A DNA stretch of 25,975 bases from a virus: the IMG/VR virus record IMGVR_UViG_3300049456_000180, positions 1-25,975 of that record; one strand, written 5' to 3'. Numbering within the stretch: the stretch's first letter is position 1; every line of letters begins with the position of its first letter. Below the pieces are notes generated by a model. It was not told the origin of the DNA, did no database searches, and worked only from the letters and a program-made list of their open reading frames with translations. A program made the translations under genes and the position numbers. Positions 13,904 through 21,629 of the stretch are shown here, piece by piece.

Positions 13904-15460
13904 TCACAAAGCCGCAGCTTTTTCACTACTTTGAGCGTTCTGCCCGTAGCCCTTAGAATGCGCGATGATGGTTGCGACCAAGCGATTCACCCTTAATGCG
14001 AAAGTTCGATGTTTGATCCGCTTAGGTCCACCCGCGGTGACAACGTCATCAAAAACAAGGCTGTTGAAGGGATTTGCCCAAGTAACTGCAACGTTTTTCT
14101 GGCACACGGTCAGGTTCGATACTGTGTCTTTTAGGATTTCGCGCAATTTGTCGTCATTTTCCAAATTAGGCAGGTTTCCCAACGTTTTTATGAGTTCGAT
14201 ACTTTTTTCAACCCGCAGCCGGATTCCGTCGTCGCCGGCTTCTATAGAGGCCTTGCTGGAGGTGAGTGTTGCCCGCTCGCCCAACAATTGCTCTTTGCGC
14301 GCGAGATAGGTTTCGCGATCCACCATCTGATCGACATAGGCGTCCGTAAGCCGGCCCAGTCGCTCGTCAATGGCGCTTGTTGCAAGGGACAGATTTTGCA
14401 GCTCGGCAGCCGCGTCCGTCTTGCGATGTGCAAGGACCGTCTCGATGTCGGCTTTGACCGCGGTCCACTCTTCTTCGGTCAAGGAAAAGGATTCGGCCGC
14501 GGCCCGCAATTTTCCGTCAATGACCTCTTCTCTTAGACATGTCGTAGGGCACGTCGGTGTCGCGCACCGGTAGTAGACGTGCCCCTTTCTTCGCGAAGCG
14601 GTGAGGGAACGGCCGCAAGTAGAACACTTAAGCGTCCGCTGGTAACGGAAGCGATGGATATTCGCCTTATGGGTTGTCCTCCCCCCGAGGATCTCTCCCA
14701 CGCGGTCAAAGAGGGCCTTTCCGACCAATGGTTCATGGACTCCTTGGAAGACCTCGCGTGTTTTCTCGATCCTGATTAGCCCAACGTAGAACGGGTTATT
14801 GAGAGCGGTAGACCACCCGTTTCGCGTGACCCGGCGTCCTTTCCTGGGCCGCAGTCCGCGGGAATAGAGCTCCTGGCTCAGCGTTTCGAGAGACCACTGC
14901 CCTGTAGCGTAGAGGGCGAAGGCCTTCGCGACGAGTGGCCCGCGCACCGGGTCGATGGTTTTGGGCTGCCCCCCTCCTTGGTCGAGATACCCGAGCGGTG
15001 CCTGTAGCGGATAGAGCCCTTGTTTCAGACGCCCGTAGAATCCCTTTTTTACCTCGTCGCGCAGATTGCGGATGTAATCGGCGGCGACGACTGCCTGGAT
15101 GTCGGCGGAGAGTCGGCCACCGCGCGAGCTGAGGTCGATACTCTCATGCGCGAAATGCAACTCGATGCCGCGGTCGACCAACTCTCCCAACATTGCCCAA
15201 TCGCGAAGGTTGCGGGCACTGCGGTCTATCTTGTGCGTGATCACCCCGGCGGCGAGCCCATGCTCAAGGCCTTTGACCATCTTGATGAAAATCGGACGGC
15301 CCTGCTTGGCAGCCGTCTCCTTTTCCTCGAACCATTCGGTGATTGCGAGATTGTGGCGCCGTGCGTATGCATCAATTGCCGCTTGTTGTTCTTGCAGGCT
15401 TGAGCCTTTCTCGCCCTGCTTCACGGTCGAGACACGGATATACGCGAAATATTTTTTCAT
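13904..15460 (-). CDS. Large serine recombinase
   Basis: A 518-residue protein. YIRVSTVKQGEKGSSLQEQQ holds the nucleophile Ser11 of the resolvase/invertase domain (1-145), with the active-site region ITHKIDRSARNLRD at about 74-87. A recombinase domain (about 150-260, PFYVGLIRIEKTREVFQGVH) and a zinc ribbon (Cys 279, 282, 299/304, 308) follow, then a coiled-coil-rich segment (about 325-400), matching phage- and ICE-type large serine integrases. These integrate and excise DNA between short att sites. Its ATG overlaps the stop of the small upstream gene (ATGA, 15457-15460). It is the second recombinase in the window and probably mobilises, or once mobilised, the block containing parB, VirD4-like and helicase genes. 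Confidence 0.93.
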   Translation of the reverse strand: MKKYFAYIRVSTVKQGEKGSSLQEQQAAIDAYARRHNLAITEWFEEKETAAKQGRPIFIKMVKGLEHGLAAGVITHKIDRSARNLRDWAMLGELVDRGIELHFAHESIDLSSRGGRLSADIQAVVAADYIRNLRDEVKKGFYGRLKQGLYPLQAPLGYLDQGGGQPKTIDPVRGPLVAKAFALYATGQWSLETLSQELYSRGLRPRKGRRVTRNGWSTALNNPFYVGLIRIEKTREVFQGVHEPLVGKALFDRVGEILGGRTTHKANIHRFRYQRTLKCSTCGRSLTASRRKGHVYYRCATPTCPTTCLREEVIDGKLRAAAESFSLTEEEWTAVKADIETVLAHRKTDAAAELQNLSLATSAIDERLGRLTDAYVDQMVDRETYLARKEQLLGERATLTSSKASIEAGDDGIRLRVEKSIELIKTLGNLPNLENDDKLREILKDTVSNLTVCQKNVAVTWANPFNSLVFDDVVTAGGPKRIKHRTFALRVNRLVATIIAHSKGYGQNAQSSEKAAAL

Positions 15461-15660
15461 ACGATTGGGGGAGCAACTTCAAAACTATCATCGCCGCGCG
15501 ATTTCTGCGAATCGCGCATTGCCTGTTCGCGCTCGGTCACAATGCTGTCGATGGTCTGAAGAAAGCCGAACCAGCGACGTGTTGCCTCCTCGATTTCAGC
15601 TTCGGATGCGCCCGGCATCACGAGGCGTACAAGTTGAGATTCCAGTTTCTTCGGCTGCAT
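15457..15660 (-). CDS. Small protein coupled to the serine recombinase
   Basis: A 67-residue protein from ATG 15660: MQPKKLESQLVRLVMPGASE, then a helical EAEIEEATRRWFGFLQTID and a charged tail. The stop overlaps the recombinase ATG as ATGA, so expression of the recombinase probably depends on translating this gene. The frame could extend upstream to a TTG at 15741, but no ribosome-binding site supports that. I do not recognise the family. By position it may be an accessory or directionality factor for the recombinase; it lacks an obvious helix-turn-helix. Confidence 0.65.
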   Translation of the reverse strand: MQPKKLESQLVRLVMPGASEAEIEEATRRWFGFLQTIDSIVTEREQAMRDSQKSRGDDSFEVAPPIV

Positions 15661-15695
15661 TGCCGCATTGTGCCGGAGCGGTGGTTGCCCACGTA

Positions 15696-15733
15696 GACGG
15701 TGAAATGACTCGAACTCGGAGCATTTCCACGTC
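15696..15733. promoter_or_regulatory. Inverted repeat in divergent recombinase/helicase promoter region
   Basis: GACGGTGAAATG at 15696-15707 and CATTTCCACGTC at 15722-15733 are reverse complements at 10 of 12 positions, with a 14-base spacer. It lies in the 108-bp gap between the recombinase operon (minus, start 15660) and the helicase-like gene (plus, start 15769), a natural operator position controlling both directions. Confidence 0.5.
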
Positions 15734-15768
15734 TCGGCCAAATCGGTGGCGCGCTACAGCATAAGCGC

Positions 15769-17127
15769 ATGCAAGAGCGCAACTCCCCGAAGGCTCAAAC
15801 GTCGCTTGTCGTGTCGGCGATTGAGGAGGACGGCACGATCATCGAGACGATCTACCATCCCGGGACGGTTGAGACGGCCTTCGTCGTGGCGCGCGATGGC
15901 AACATCGAAATCGTCCCGCAATGGAAAGCAGGGAATACGGTCTATGTTCCCGTGCGCCCCTCCAACAACCTCATCAAGCACCAGGCGCTCATTCTTCCGT
16001 CGCAGCCCGCCGAGTATGGCGATGTGGAGACTCTGCTCGCAGGCATCGAGAACTACATTGCCCGCTACGTATGCCTCTCTCGGGAGGCGATTGGTCTTTC
16101 AGCCGCTTACGTCCTCCTATCGTGGGTGTATGACGCCTTTAACGAACTGCCTTACTTGCGCTTCAGAGGGGACTATGGGACGGGCAAAACCCGCGCCCTC
16201 CTGATAATCGGCTCCCTTTGTCACAAGGCATTCTTCGCCAGCGGCGCTTCTACAGTATCTCCGATTTTCCATACCCTCGACACCTTCAAGGGAACGCTGA
16301 TCTTCGACGAGGCCGATTTCCGCTTCACCGACGAAAAGGCGGAGCTGGTGAAAATTCTGAACAATGGCAACGCCAAGGGATTTCCGGTTCTACGCACGCA
16401 GGTGACGCCCCAGAAGGAATTCGACCCGCGGGCCTTTGTTATTTTTGGCCCCAAAATCGTTGGCATGCGGCGCTCCTATGACGACCGGGCGCTGGAGAGC
16501 CGCTTTCTCACCGTCGAAATGGAATCCGGACGTGCCACGGGTGTGCCGATCAATCTTCCCGACGCACAGAAGGAAGAAGCGCTATGTCTTCGCAACCAGC
16601 TCCTCATGTACCGGCTGCGCACCAGGCTGTCGGTCAAGCTCGATCCGGCGCTTGTTGATTCGAGCCTTGAACCGCGCATGAACCAGATTCTTTTGCCGCT
16701 GCTTTCGGTGGCGCCCAGCGATACATTGCGGGCGACGATCAGCGACATGGCGAGAGGGCTCCAAGCCACCATCGTCGCCGAGCGCGGGGCAACCACCGAG
16801 GGTCAACTCTTGGCGATTTTGGCCAAGTTTCTTGCCGATGCGGACCGGACCGTCTCCCTTGGCGAGATAACTGAAGCCTTCACCGCAGAGCACGGACGCG
16901 ATTACGAGCGACCCGTTGTCAACCGCTGGATTAGCTCCGTGCTTCGCCGTCTTGGTGTTGCGCTCTATAAGAGCAATGGCGTTTTCGTTCTCCTGCCCGG
17001 CCAGCACGAGCGGATCGCGGCGCTTTGCGTTCGCTACGGCGTTGGGGATATCGCGGGGGAAAATCCGTCGGGGACCGCCTCTCAGGGAGATAGGGAGATA
17101 GGGAGCAACGAGGAAGGAGCGCGATAG
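15769..17127 (+). CDS. AAA-type helicase/primase-like ATPase
   Basis: A 452-residue protein with Walker A GDYGTGKTR at residues 134-142 and Walker B LIFDEADF at 177-184, then FVIFGPKIVGMRRSYDDRALESRF, whose 'R..DRALESR' carries arginines expected at subunit interfaces. The arrangement resembles DUF3631/DUF927-like helicase domains of phage and plasmid replication proteins. A short N-terminal domain (1-95) and a C-terminal winged-helix-like part (about 345-425) flank the motor. The likely role is DNA unwinding in replication or transfer of the element. The last 48 bases of the gene overlap the left arm of a 26-bp inverted repeat with GGGAGATA units. It is the first of four genes reading rightwards. 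Confidence 0.75.
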   Translation: MQERNSPKAQTSLVVSAIEEDGTIIETIYHPGTVETAFVVARDGNIEIVPQWKAGNTVYVPVRPSNNLIKHQALILPSQPAEYGDVETLLAGIENYIARYVCLSREAIGLSAAYVLLSWVYDAFNELPYLRFRGDYGTGKTRALLIIGSLCHKAFFASGASTVSPIFHTLDTFKGTLIFDEADFRFTDEKAELVKILNNGNAKGFPVLRTQVTPQKEFDPRAFVIFGPKIVGMRRSYDDRALESRFLTVEMESGRATGVPINLPDAQKEEALCLRNQLLMYRLRTRLSVKLDPALVDSSLEPRMNQILLPLLSVAPSDTLRATISDMARGLQATIVAERGATTEGQLLAILAKFLADADRTVSLGEITEAFTAEHGRDYERPVVNRWISSVLRRLGVALYKSNGVFVLLPGQHERIAALCVRYGVGDIAGENPSGTASQGDREIGSNEEGAR

Positions 17128-17220
17128 CCGCTGCACTTAGGTTATTCACGTTGCGCCGCGGCGCTAATAGCGAGTGGGCAGGATCCCGGATCATCTCCCT
17201 ATGTCCCTATCTCCCTGAGA
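17080..17220. repeat. 26-bp inverted repeat with GGGAGATA units
   Basis: The arm at 17080-17105 and the arm at 17195-17220 are reverse complements at 25 of 26 positions, 89 bases apart. Each arm begins TCTCA and contains tandem GGGAGATA-type units (two and a half on the left). The left arm is within the 3' end of the helicase-like gene; the rest of the 201-bp gap to the next gene (17128-17328) contains no gene. The G-tracts at 17071, 17085, 17093 and 17101 could also form a G-quadruplex. An origin, a protein-binding site or a long mRNA hairpin are possible roles. Confidence 0.75.
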
Positions 17221-17328
17221 TGTTCCGATTATCGCGCATTTTCCCCTCTACAGCGATGGGCGCATCCGCGCGAACATGAAACTTCCCGGTGATGCGCTTT
17301 AGACATCATCGGCAGTTCTTTTTACTCT

Positions 17329-17688
17329 ATGCCATCGAAAGTTCCTTGTTACCTGCGCACGCTGCGGAAGAAGTGGGGGCTGACGCAGAAAGAGCTCGCG
17401 TCTCTCGTACCTCGCTGCCGGCGCAATAGAGTCTCCGAAGTCGAACGCGGAAAGATTCCGCCAAGAGCATCCGAGCTCCTGGCCTATGCCCTCATTTTCG
17501 GGTTCCCGCCCCAAGCCATCTTCCGGAAATACGCCGAGGAGATCGAGGATGCGGTCATGCGCGGTGCCGCCGGGCTCGACCGCCGCCTTGCGGACGACGA
17601 TTCGCCGTCCGCGGCGCGCAAAATCGATTTCCTGGAGCAATTGAGCAACCGCGTCAGATTAGAAGCCAGTGAAATTCCAAACTTATGA
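17329..17688 (+). CDS. XRE-family helix-turn-helix regulator
   Basis: A 119-residue protein. LRTLRKKWGLTQKELASLVP followed by RNRVSEVERGKIPPRASELL is a standard XRE/Cro-type helix-turn-helix at about residues 9-55, ending with the typical 'YALIFGFPPQAIF'. The C-terminal 50 residues are helical and unassigned. Members bind operators and act as repressors or activators on phages and mobile elements. ATG 17329 lacks a strong ribosome-binding site. The stop overlaps the next start as ATGA (17685-17688), so it is coupled to the RuvC-fold gene. The inverted repeat ending at 17220 lies about 110 bp upstream and could be part of its control region. Confidence 0.87.
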   Translation: MPSKVPCYLRTLRKKWGLTQKELASLVPRCRRNRVSEVERGKIPPRASELLAYALIFGFPPQAIFRKYAEEIEDAVMRGAAGLDRRLADDDSPSAARKIDFLEQLSNRVRLEASEIPNL

Positions 17689-18209
17689 TTGGAGGACAAC
17701 ATTCCGAACTCGTGCTTGCCATTCAACCGTTTACCCGCGGTTACGCCTTCGCCCTCTTCGAGGGACCGCTTTCGCCGATCGATTGGGGCATCAAGGAGGT
17801 CCGGGGAGGAAACCGCAACGCCCGCTGCCTTGCCGCCGCCGAGACGTTGATCGCACGCACGCGCCCGGATGCCCTGGTGCTTGAAGATTATACCGGCTCC
17901 TTCGCCCGGCGTTCGCGCCGGATCAAGAGACTGCAAAGCCTCATAACCAACCACGCGGCGGGTCAATCCATTGACGTGCGCCACTACCCTCGCGAGTGCA
18001 TTCGTGATTGCTTCAAAGCTGTGGGCGCCGTCACACGCTACGAAATCGCCCAAGCCATCGCTGCCCGAGTGCAAGCCTTCGAGAACAGATTGCCGCCCGT
18101 ACGCAAATTATGGGAGCCGGAAGATCCGAGGATGGCGCTCTTCGATGCCGCGTCGCTCGTTATGTCCCATTACAGCTTGCCCCGTTCGCAATCCTCGGAC
18201 GATGCCTAA
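17685..18209 (+). CDS. RuvC-fold (RNase H-like) protein with altered first motif
   Basis: A 174-residue protein with the segment order of RuvC-like nucleases: ELVLAIQPFTRGYAFALFEG (first strands; RuvC has 'IDPG..TGY' here), DALVLEDYTG with Glu67 on the second catalytic strand, a basic stretch RRSRRIKRL, and EDPRMALFDAASLVMSHY with acidic residues near 147-154 on the last helix. RuvC cuts Holliday junctions using four acidic residues; here the first, normally Asp, is Gln14. Similar proteins with His or another residue at this place occur on mobile elements, and their activity is unclear to me. It is coupled to the XRE regulator by ATGA overlap. It could be a junction-binding or otherwise specialised member. 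Confidence 0.7.
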   Translation: MIGGQHSELVLAIQPFTRGYAFALFEGPLSPIDWGIKEVRGGNRNARCLAAAETLIARTRPDALVLEDYTGSFARRSRRIKRLQSLITNHAAGQSIDVRHYPRECIRDCFKAVGAVTRYEIAQAIAARVQAFENRLPPVRKLWEPEDPRMALFDAASLVMSHYSLPRSQSSDDA

Positions 18210-18231
18210 CGCTCATTGGTTTCCCGGGCAT

Positions 18232-18263
18232 GCGGGAGCGCCGGAATGGTCCGGCGTTCCCGC
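18232..18263 (+). other. 14-bp hairpin between RuvC-like and ArdC-like genes
   Basis: GCGGGAGCGCCGGA (18232-18245) pairs with TCCGGCGTTCCCGC (18250-18263), 14 pairs with one G-U and the four-base loop ATGG. No T-tract follows, so it is not a standard intrinsic terminator. It ends seven bases before the GGGAGA ribosome-binding site of the ArdC-like gene and may stabilise or separate the mRNA segments. Confidence 0.55.
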
Positions 18264-18282
18264 TGTTCTCGGGAGATCGAAT

Positions 18283-19203
18283 ATGAATAGTCCTGTTCTT
18301 TCAGAATCGAAGTTCAATGTTTACGGCTCCGTTACAGAAAAGATCGTGGAGGCGATCCGCAAGGGCGTCGGAACGTACACGATGCCTTGGCATGGCGGCG
18401 GGCCCGCCATTTGCATCCCTGTCAACGCCGCCACCGAGGCGCCGTATCGCGGCGTCAACATCCTGGCGTTGTGGGCGGTGGCAGCGATCGAAGGATACGA
18501 GTCTGGTCAATGGGCGAGCTACCGTCAGTGGCAGTCGCTCGGTGCACAGGTACGAGGGGGAGAACGAGGCTCCATCATCGTCTTCGTCAAGGAGATCGAA
18601 GGTGCCGAGAAGGATAAAAAGGAGGAGGAGGGAGAACGCCCCCGACTCGTTGCACGCGCATACCGGGTCTTCAACGCCGCTCAGGTGGAGGGTTGGGAGT
18701 CACCACCGCCAGCGCGCATCCCCGAGTTTTTTGCCATCAAGGAGATCGACGCGTTTGTACAGGCCACAGGCGCAAATATTCGTCATGGAGCTCCCATGGC
18801 GAGATATCACCCGAAGGAAGACTTCATTGAGATGCCGGATCGCGAGCGCTTCATCGGGAGCGCCACGAGTACATCAACGGAGACCTACTATTCGGTTCTC
18901 TTGCATGAATTGACGCACTTCAGCGGGGCGTCTCACCGCCTCAATCGTCAATTTGGTGCCCGGTTTGGCGACCGTGCCTATGCGATGGAGGAGTTGGTCG
19001 CAGAACTTGGTGCGGCGTTTCTCTGCGCTGCTCTCGGTATTGCCAATGAGCCGCGCCAGGATCATGCAGCCTATGTGGCGTCATGGCTTGAAGTTCTCGA
19101 CCACGATCACAAGGCAATCTTTATGGCAGCGAGCCAAGCCCAGAAGGCCGTGGAGTACCTTGCACAACTCGCCAAAGCCAACAATTGGCGGATCGGGGTT
19201 TAA
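18283..19203 (+). CDS. ArdC-like antirestriction protein (DUF1738 / zincin-like)
   Basis: A 306-residue protein from ATG 18283, with GGGAGA six bases upstream; open frame further upstream overlaps the RuvC-like gene and is not used. Residues 10-135 match the ArdC N-terminal single-strand-DNA-binding domain (VTEKIVEAIRKGVGTYTMPW; PYRGVNILALW; WASYRQWQSLGAQVRGGERG). Residues 145-300 form a zincin-like metallopeptidase domain: HELTH at 208-212 and EELVAELGAAFL at 236-247 provide the zinc ligands and catalytic Glu. ArdC-type proteins protect incoming DNA from host restriction after conjugation. It ends the rightward operon and is followed by a terminator 17 bases later, supporting an element with a conjugative history. 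Confidence 0.9.
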   Translation: MNSPVLSESKFNVYGSVTEKIVEAIRKGVGTYTMPWHGGGPAICIPVNAATEAPYRGVNILALWAVAAIEGYESGQWASYRQWQSLGAQVRGGERGSIIVFVKEIEGAEKDKKEEEGERPRLVARAYRVFNAAQVEGWESPPPARIPEFFAIKEIDAFVQATGANIRHGAPMARYHPKEDFIEMPDRERFIGSATSTSTETYYSVLLHELTHFSGASHRLNRQFGARFGDRAYAMEELVAELGAAFLCAALGIANEPRQDHAAYVASWLEVLDHDHKAIFMAASQAQKAVEYLAQLAKANNWRIGV

Positions 19204-19219
19204 GTCAGAAATCCTTTCA

Positions 19220-19250
19220 CGGCCTCGGTATTCACCGGGGCCGTTTTGTT
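19220..19250 (+). terminator. Intrinsic terminator after the ArdC-like gene
   Basis: CGGCCTCGGT (19220-19229) pairs with ACCGGGGCCG (19234-19243), ten pairs with one G-U around the loop ATTC, followed by TTTTGTT. It closes the rightward operon and, 32 bases before the end of the leftward histidine-kinase gene, marks the boundary between two blocks. Confidence 0.88.
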
Positions 19251-19282
19251 GGCACCGACCTCGGCGTGGCCCCGTCCCTCAG

Positions 19283-20881
19283 CTAAAGTCTGATCGCAGG
19301 GAGTTCCACAAAGAACGTCGACCCGTGCCCCGAACCTTTGGATTCAGCCCATATCCGGCCGCCGTGAGCGGCCACCAGTTGCGCTGCCACATATAGGCCA
19401 AGACCGGTGCCAGACGCGTTGGTCCGTGCCGCGTCTTCGGCGCGCGAGAATTTCTGAAACAGCTTCTTGAGGGTACCGGCGTCGATACCAATGCCAGAAT
19501 CCGTGATTGAAAGCAGCAAAGTGCCTGCCGTCGATTTCTGCTCGAGTCTAACCTGGATTGTCCCTTGCGGCGTGTATTTGATCGCATTGTCGATGAGGTT
19601 GGAGACGACCTGGGCCATCTTCCCAGCGTCGAGTTTGGCGAGATAGGGCATGCCAGTATCTGCATTAAACAAGAGAATCAGTTTGGCGTCGTTGGCCAAC
19701 CGGGTCATTTCCTCGACGACGCGGGCGACAACCGCTTTGAAGTCTCCAATCCGGAAATCGTATTTCATGCGTCCCAATTCGATTCGAGAGACGTTCAGAT
19801 AGTCTTCGATCACGGAAGCGAGCGCCTGGCCGCGATCTGCAATGCGGCCGGCAGCCTTTGCGGCTTCGCTGGAAAGCGCCCCGTACGTGCCATCCCTGAG
19901 ATTTTCGGCATAGCCGCGGATCACCGTGACGGGGCTTCGGAGCTGGTGCGTTGCGATCGACAGGAATTCGGTCTTGGCTTGGTCGAGTTCCTTCAGCCGA
20001 ACGTTGGCGAGAGCAAGATTTTCGCGCGCCCGCACTTCGAGCTTTATGCTTCGAAGCAGAAGTACCCCTATTGGGACGGACACGGCCAAGAGGAGACTGT
20101 TCGTCAGTCGCTCATTTGCACTTTCGGCGAGCAAAACGCGGACAAAGACGAAGAGCCAAAGAGCGAAGACCAGAACCTCGGCGATAATCGCCTTGGGGCT
20201 GAACAGTTTGTAGCGGAAGACGCTATAGACGATGACGACGGCGAAGATCGATGTGAAGACCGGACCCGTCCAGATGTATCGGAAATCCCTCAAGAATGGC
20301 GAGATCAGAACGAGATTGTAGTACATGCCGATTGCGCCGATCGGCGTAACGCTGGCGCCGACAGCGAGCAGTTGTCGCCGAATCTGGCCGGTTGCGTTCA
20401 AATATTTCCACCACAGGCGGATCTGTGCCCCGACAAAAAGACCAGAGAAGGCTGCGGCGAAGATCAGGTAAGCGACAGTCTCAAGCGTTACCTCGCGGCC
20501 CCAGGCGTGATGTATGACGCTGCCCGTCAGCAAATGCGGGGTAAGAAGGGCAATGCAAAGAAGCGTCGTCCCCCAAGTGAGCACCCGCCCATGCCAGCGC
20601 GCCGGCCTTTGATCCTCCGGGAACACGAGCGAGAAATAATAGTAGCAACCGGCAATCAATGCGGCTGAGACGTAGGAAAGTTTCAGGAACCATATCGCGG
20701 CGGCATCTGAACTTACCGTGAGGAATCCCAGGATCGACAGGGACCACGCGCTCAGGAATAGCGTGAAAAGCGCGAACGAGACATTGATCCGGCTTGACCG
20801 GTTCTCGCTATATATAAAAGCTGTGACGCCGAAGTTTATGACGGCGGTTGTCGCAAGGAGTGTTGTGTGGAGATCGAGCAT
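19283..20881 (-). CDS. Membrane sensor histidine kinase with 7TM-type N-terminus
   Basis: A 532-residue protein. Residues 1-280 hold about eight hydrophobic segments in the pattern of histidine-kinase N-terminal 7TM domains, giving an integral inner-membrane sensor. A short helix (about 280-305) leads to the HisKA domain, with the phosphoacceptor His312 in FLSIATHQLRSPVT. The ATPase domain shows NLIDNAIKYT (N box, 428-437), DSGIGI (G1, 461-466) and GTGLGL (G2, 491-496), ending normally with GSTFFVELP. It would autophosphorylate and pass phosphate to a response regulator, but none is encoded nearby, so it is an orphan kinase. No receiver domain is present. The start lacks a clear ribosome-binding site, so the exact N-terminus is uncertain. 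The signal is unknown. Confidence 0.92.
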   Translation of the reverse strand: MLDLHTTLLATTAVINFGVTAFIYSENRSSRINVSFALFTLFLSAWSLSILGFLTVSSDAAAIWFLKLSYVSAALIAGCYYYFSLVFPEDQRPARWHGRVLTWGTTLLCIALLTPHLLTGSVIHHAWGREVTLETVAYLIFAAAFSGLFVGAQIRLWWKYLNATGQIRRQLLAVGASVTPIGAIGMYYNLVLISPFLRDFRYIWTGPVFTSIFAVVIVYSVFRYKLFSPKAIIAEVLVFALWLFVFVRVLLAESANERLTNSLLLAVSVPIGVLLLRSIKLEVRARENLALANVRLKELDQAKTEFLSIATHQLRSPVTVIRGYAENLRDGTYGALSSEAAKAAGRIADRGQALASVIEDYLNVSRIELGRMKYDFRIGDFKAVVARVVEEMTRLANDAKLILLFNADTGMPYLAKLDAGKMAQVVSNLIDNAIKYTPQGTIQVRLEQKSTAGTLLLSITDSGIGIDAGTLKKLFQKFSRAEDAARTNASGTGLGLYVAAQLVAAHGGRIWAESKGSGHGSTFFVELPAIRL

Positions 20882-20986
20882 AATGAGGCGGCACTGTGCC
20901 CGAAGGCGCGGTGCCGATCTCAGTATACCGTGCTAGCAAGCGTGTCCGATCGTTCGAAGTTGAACAAGCAGGCCACCATATCGTGG

Positions 20987-21625
20987 TCAACCGGTTAGCT
21001 GTTCTCTCGGCAACAACGTGTAGATAATTTTGTCGAGTGTCCCTATTTTTCCGCCGTCGACAAAGGCGCAGCCGTCCACGAAGTAGAGTTTCAAACGTGC
21101 GCCTTGAAGCGTGACTTTGATCAGCACGTCTACCGGCGCGGTGACAAGCTCCTTCGCAAGAGCTTTGGATGCACCCGCTCCAATTGCGATAGGAGCTTCG
21201 TGCGGCTGAGCGTGAAGGCTCGCCAATATGATTCCAGTTTGGGCCATTGCCTTGCAAAGCTCGATAAGCGGAACAATCGGCTTCGTCGGAAAGTGGCCTG
21301 CGCTGCGTTCAATAGTGATGCGTGCCAGACCAAGAACCGTATGATTGCCAATAGCAACGGCGCGCTCGATAAAGAAAAACGGGGCTCGTTCGAGCATCAA
21401 CTCTTCAATGTCGCTCAGCTTCAGGAACCGGGGCTCTTCGGTCCCGAATAGGTCCTCGTCGTCGGGAAGCTGGACGCCCAGAAACGTTTCGATCGCCGCG
21501 CGCCTGAGCATATCGGTTTCGAGGGCCGAATTGGCCGTATTTCCAAGCGATTGAGGCCGCGCCGCCGTATCAATGGCCGCAGCGGCGGCTACGTCTTCCC
21601 CTCGAAATGACACACTGCACCCCAC
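20987..21625 (-). CDS. FabZ/FabA-like hot-dog-fold protein lacking the catalytic Glu
   Basis: Up to 212 residues. LSDIEELMLERAPFFFIERA and ERSAGHFPTKPIVPLIELCK followed by AMAQTG align with the 3-hydroxyacyl-ACP dehydratase FabZ (substrate-binding 'PFL..DR' and catalytic 'GHFP..PI.PG.L..EAMAQ'). The catalytic His is present (111 in GHFP), but the position of the catalytic Glu is Lys125, and the conserved Gly after 'PI.P' is Leu. Dehydratase activity is therefore doubtful; binding of an acyl-ACP or acyl-CoA remains possible. The first 60-80 residues are an added extension. Start is uncertain: GTG 21625, GTG 21613 or ATG 21511 are all in frame, the last omitting most of the extension. It lies upstream of the histidine kinase on the same strand, 105 bp away. 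Confidence 0.65.
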   Translation of the reverse strand: MGCSVSFRGEDVAAAAAIDTAARPQSLGNTANSALETDMLRRAAIETFLGVQLPDDEDLFGTEEPRFLKLSDIEELMLERAPFFFIERAVAIGNHTVLGLARITIERSAGHFPTKPIVPLIELCKAMAQTGIILASLHAQPHEAPIAIGAGASKALAKELVTAPVDVLIKVTLQGARLKLYFVDGCAFVDGGKIGTLDKIIYTLLPREQLTG

Positions 21626-21629
21626 CGAT

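Noticed and set aside
15660-15741. Extension of the recombinase-linked small gene to an upstream TTG
   Set aside because: The TTG start has no ribosome-binding site, and the extension would cover the inverted repeat of the divergent promoter region.
17971-18282. N-terminal extension of the ArdC-like gene upstream of 18283
   Set aside because: The extra residues would overlap the RuvC-like gene in another frame and cross the hairpin; ATG 18283 has a good GGGAGA site and starts just before the conserved ArdC domain.
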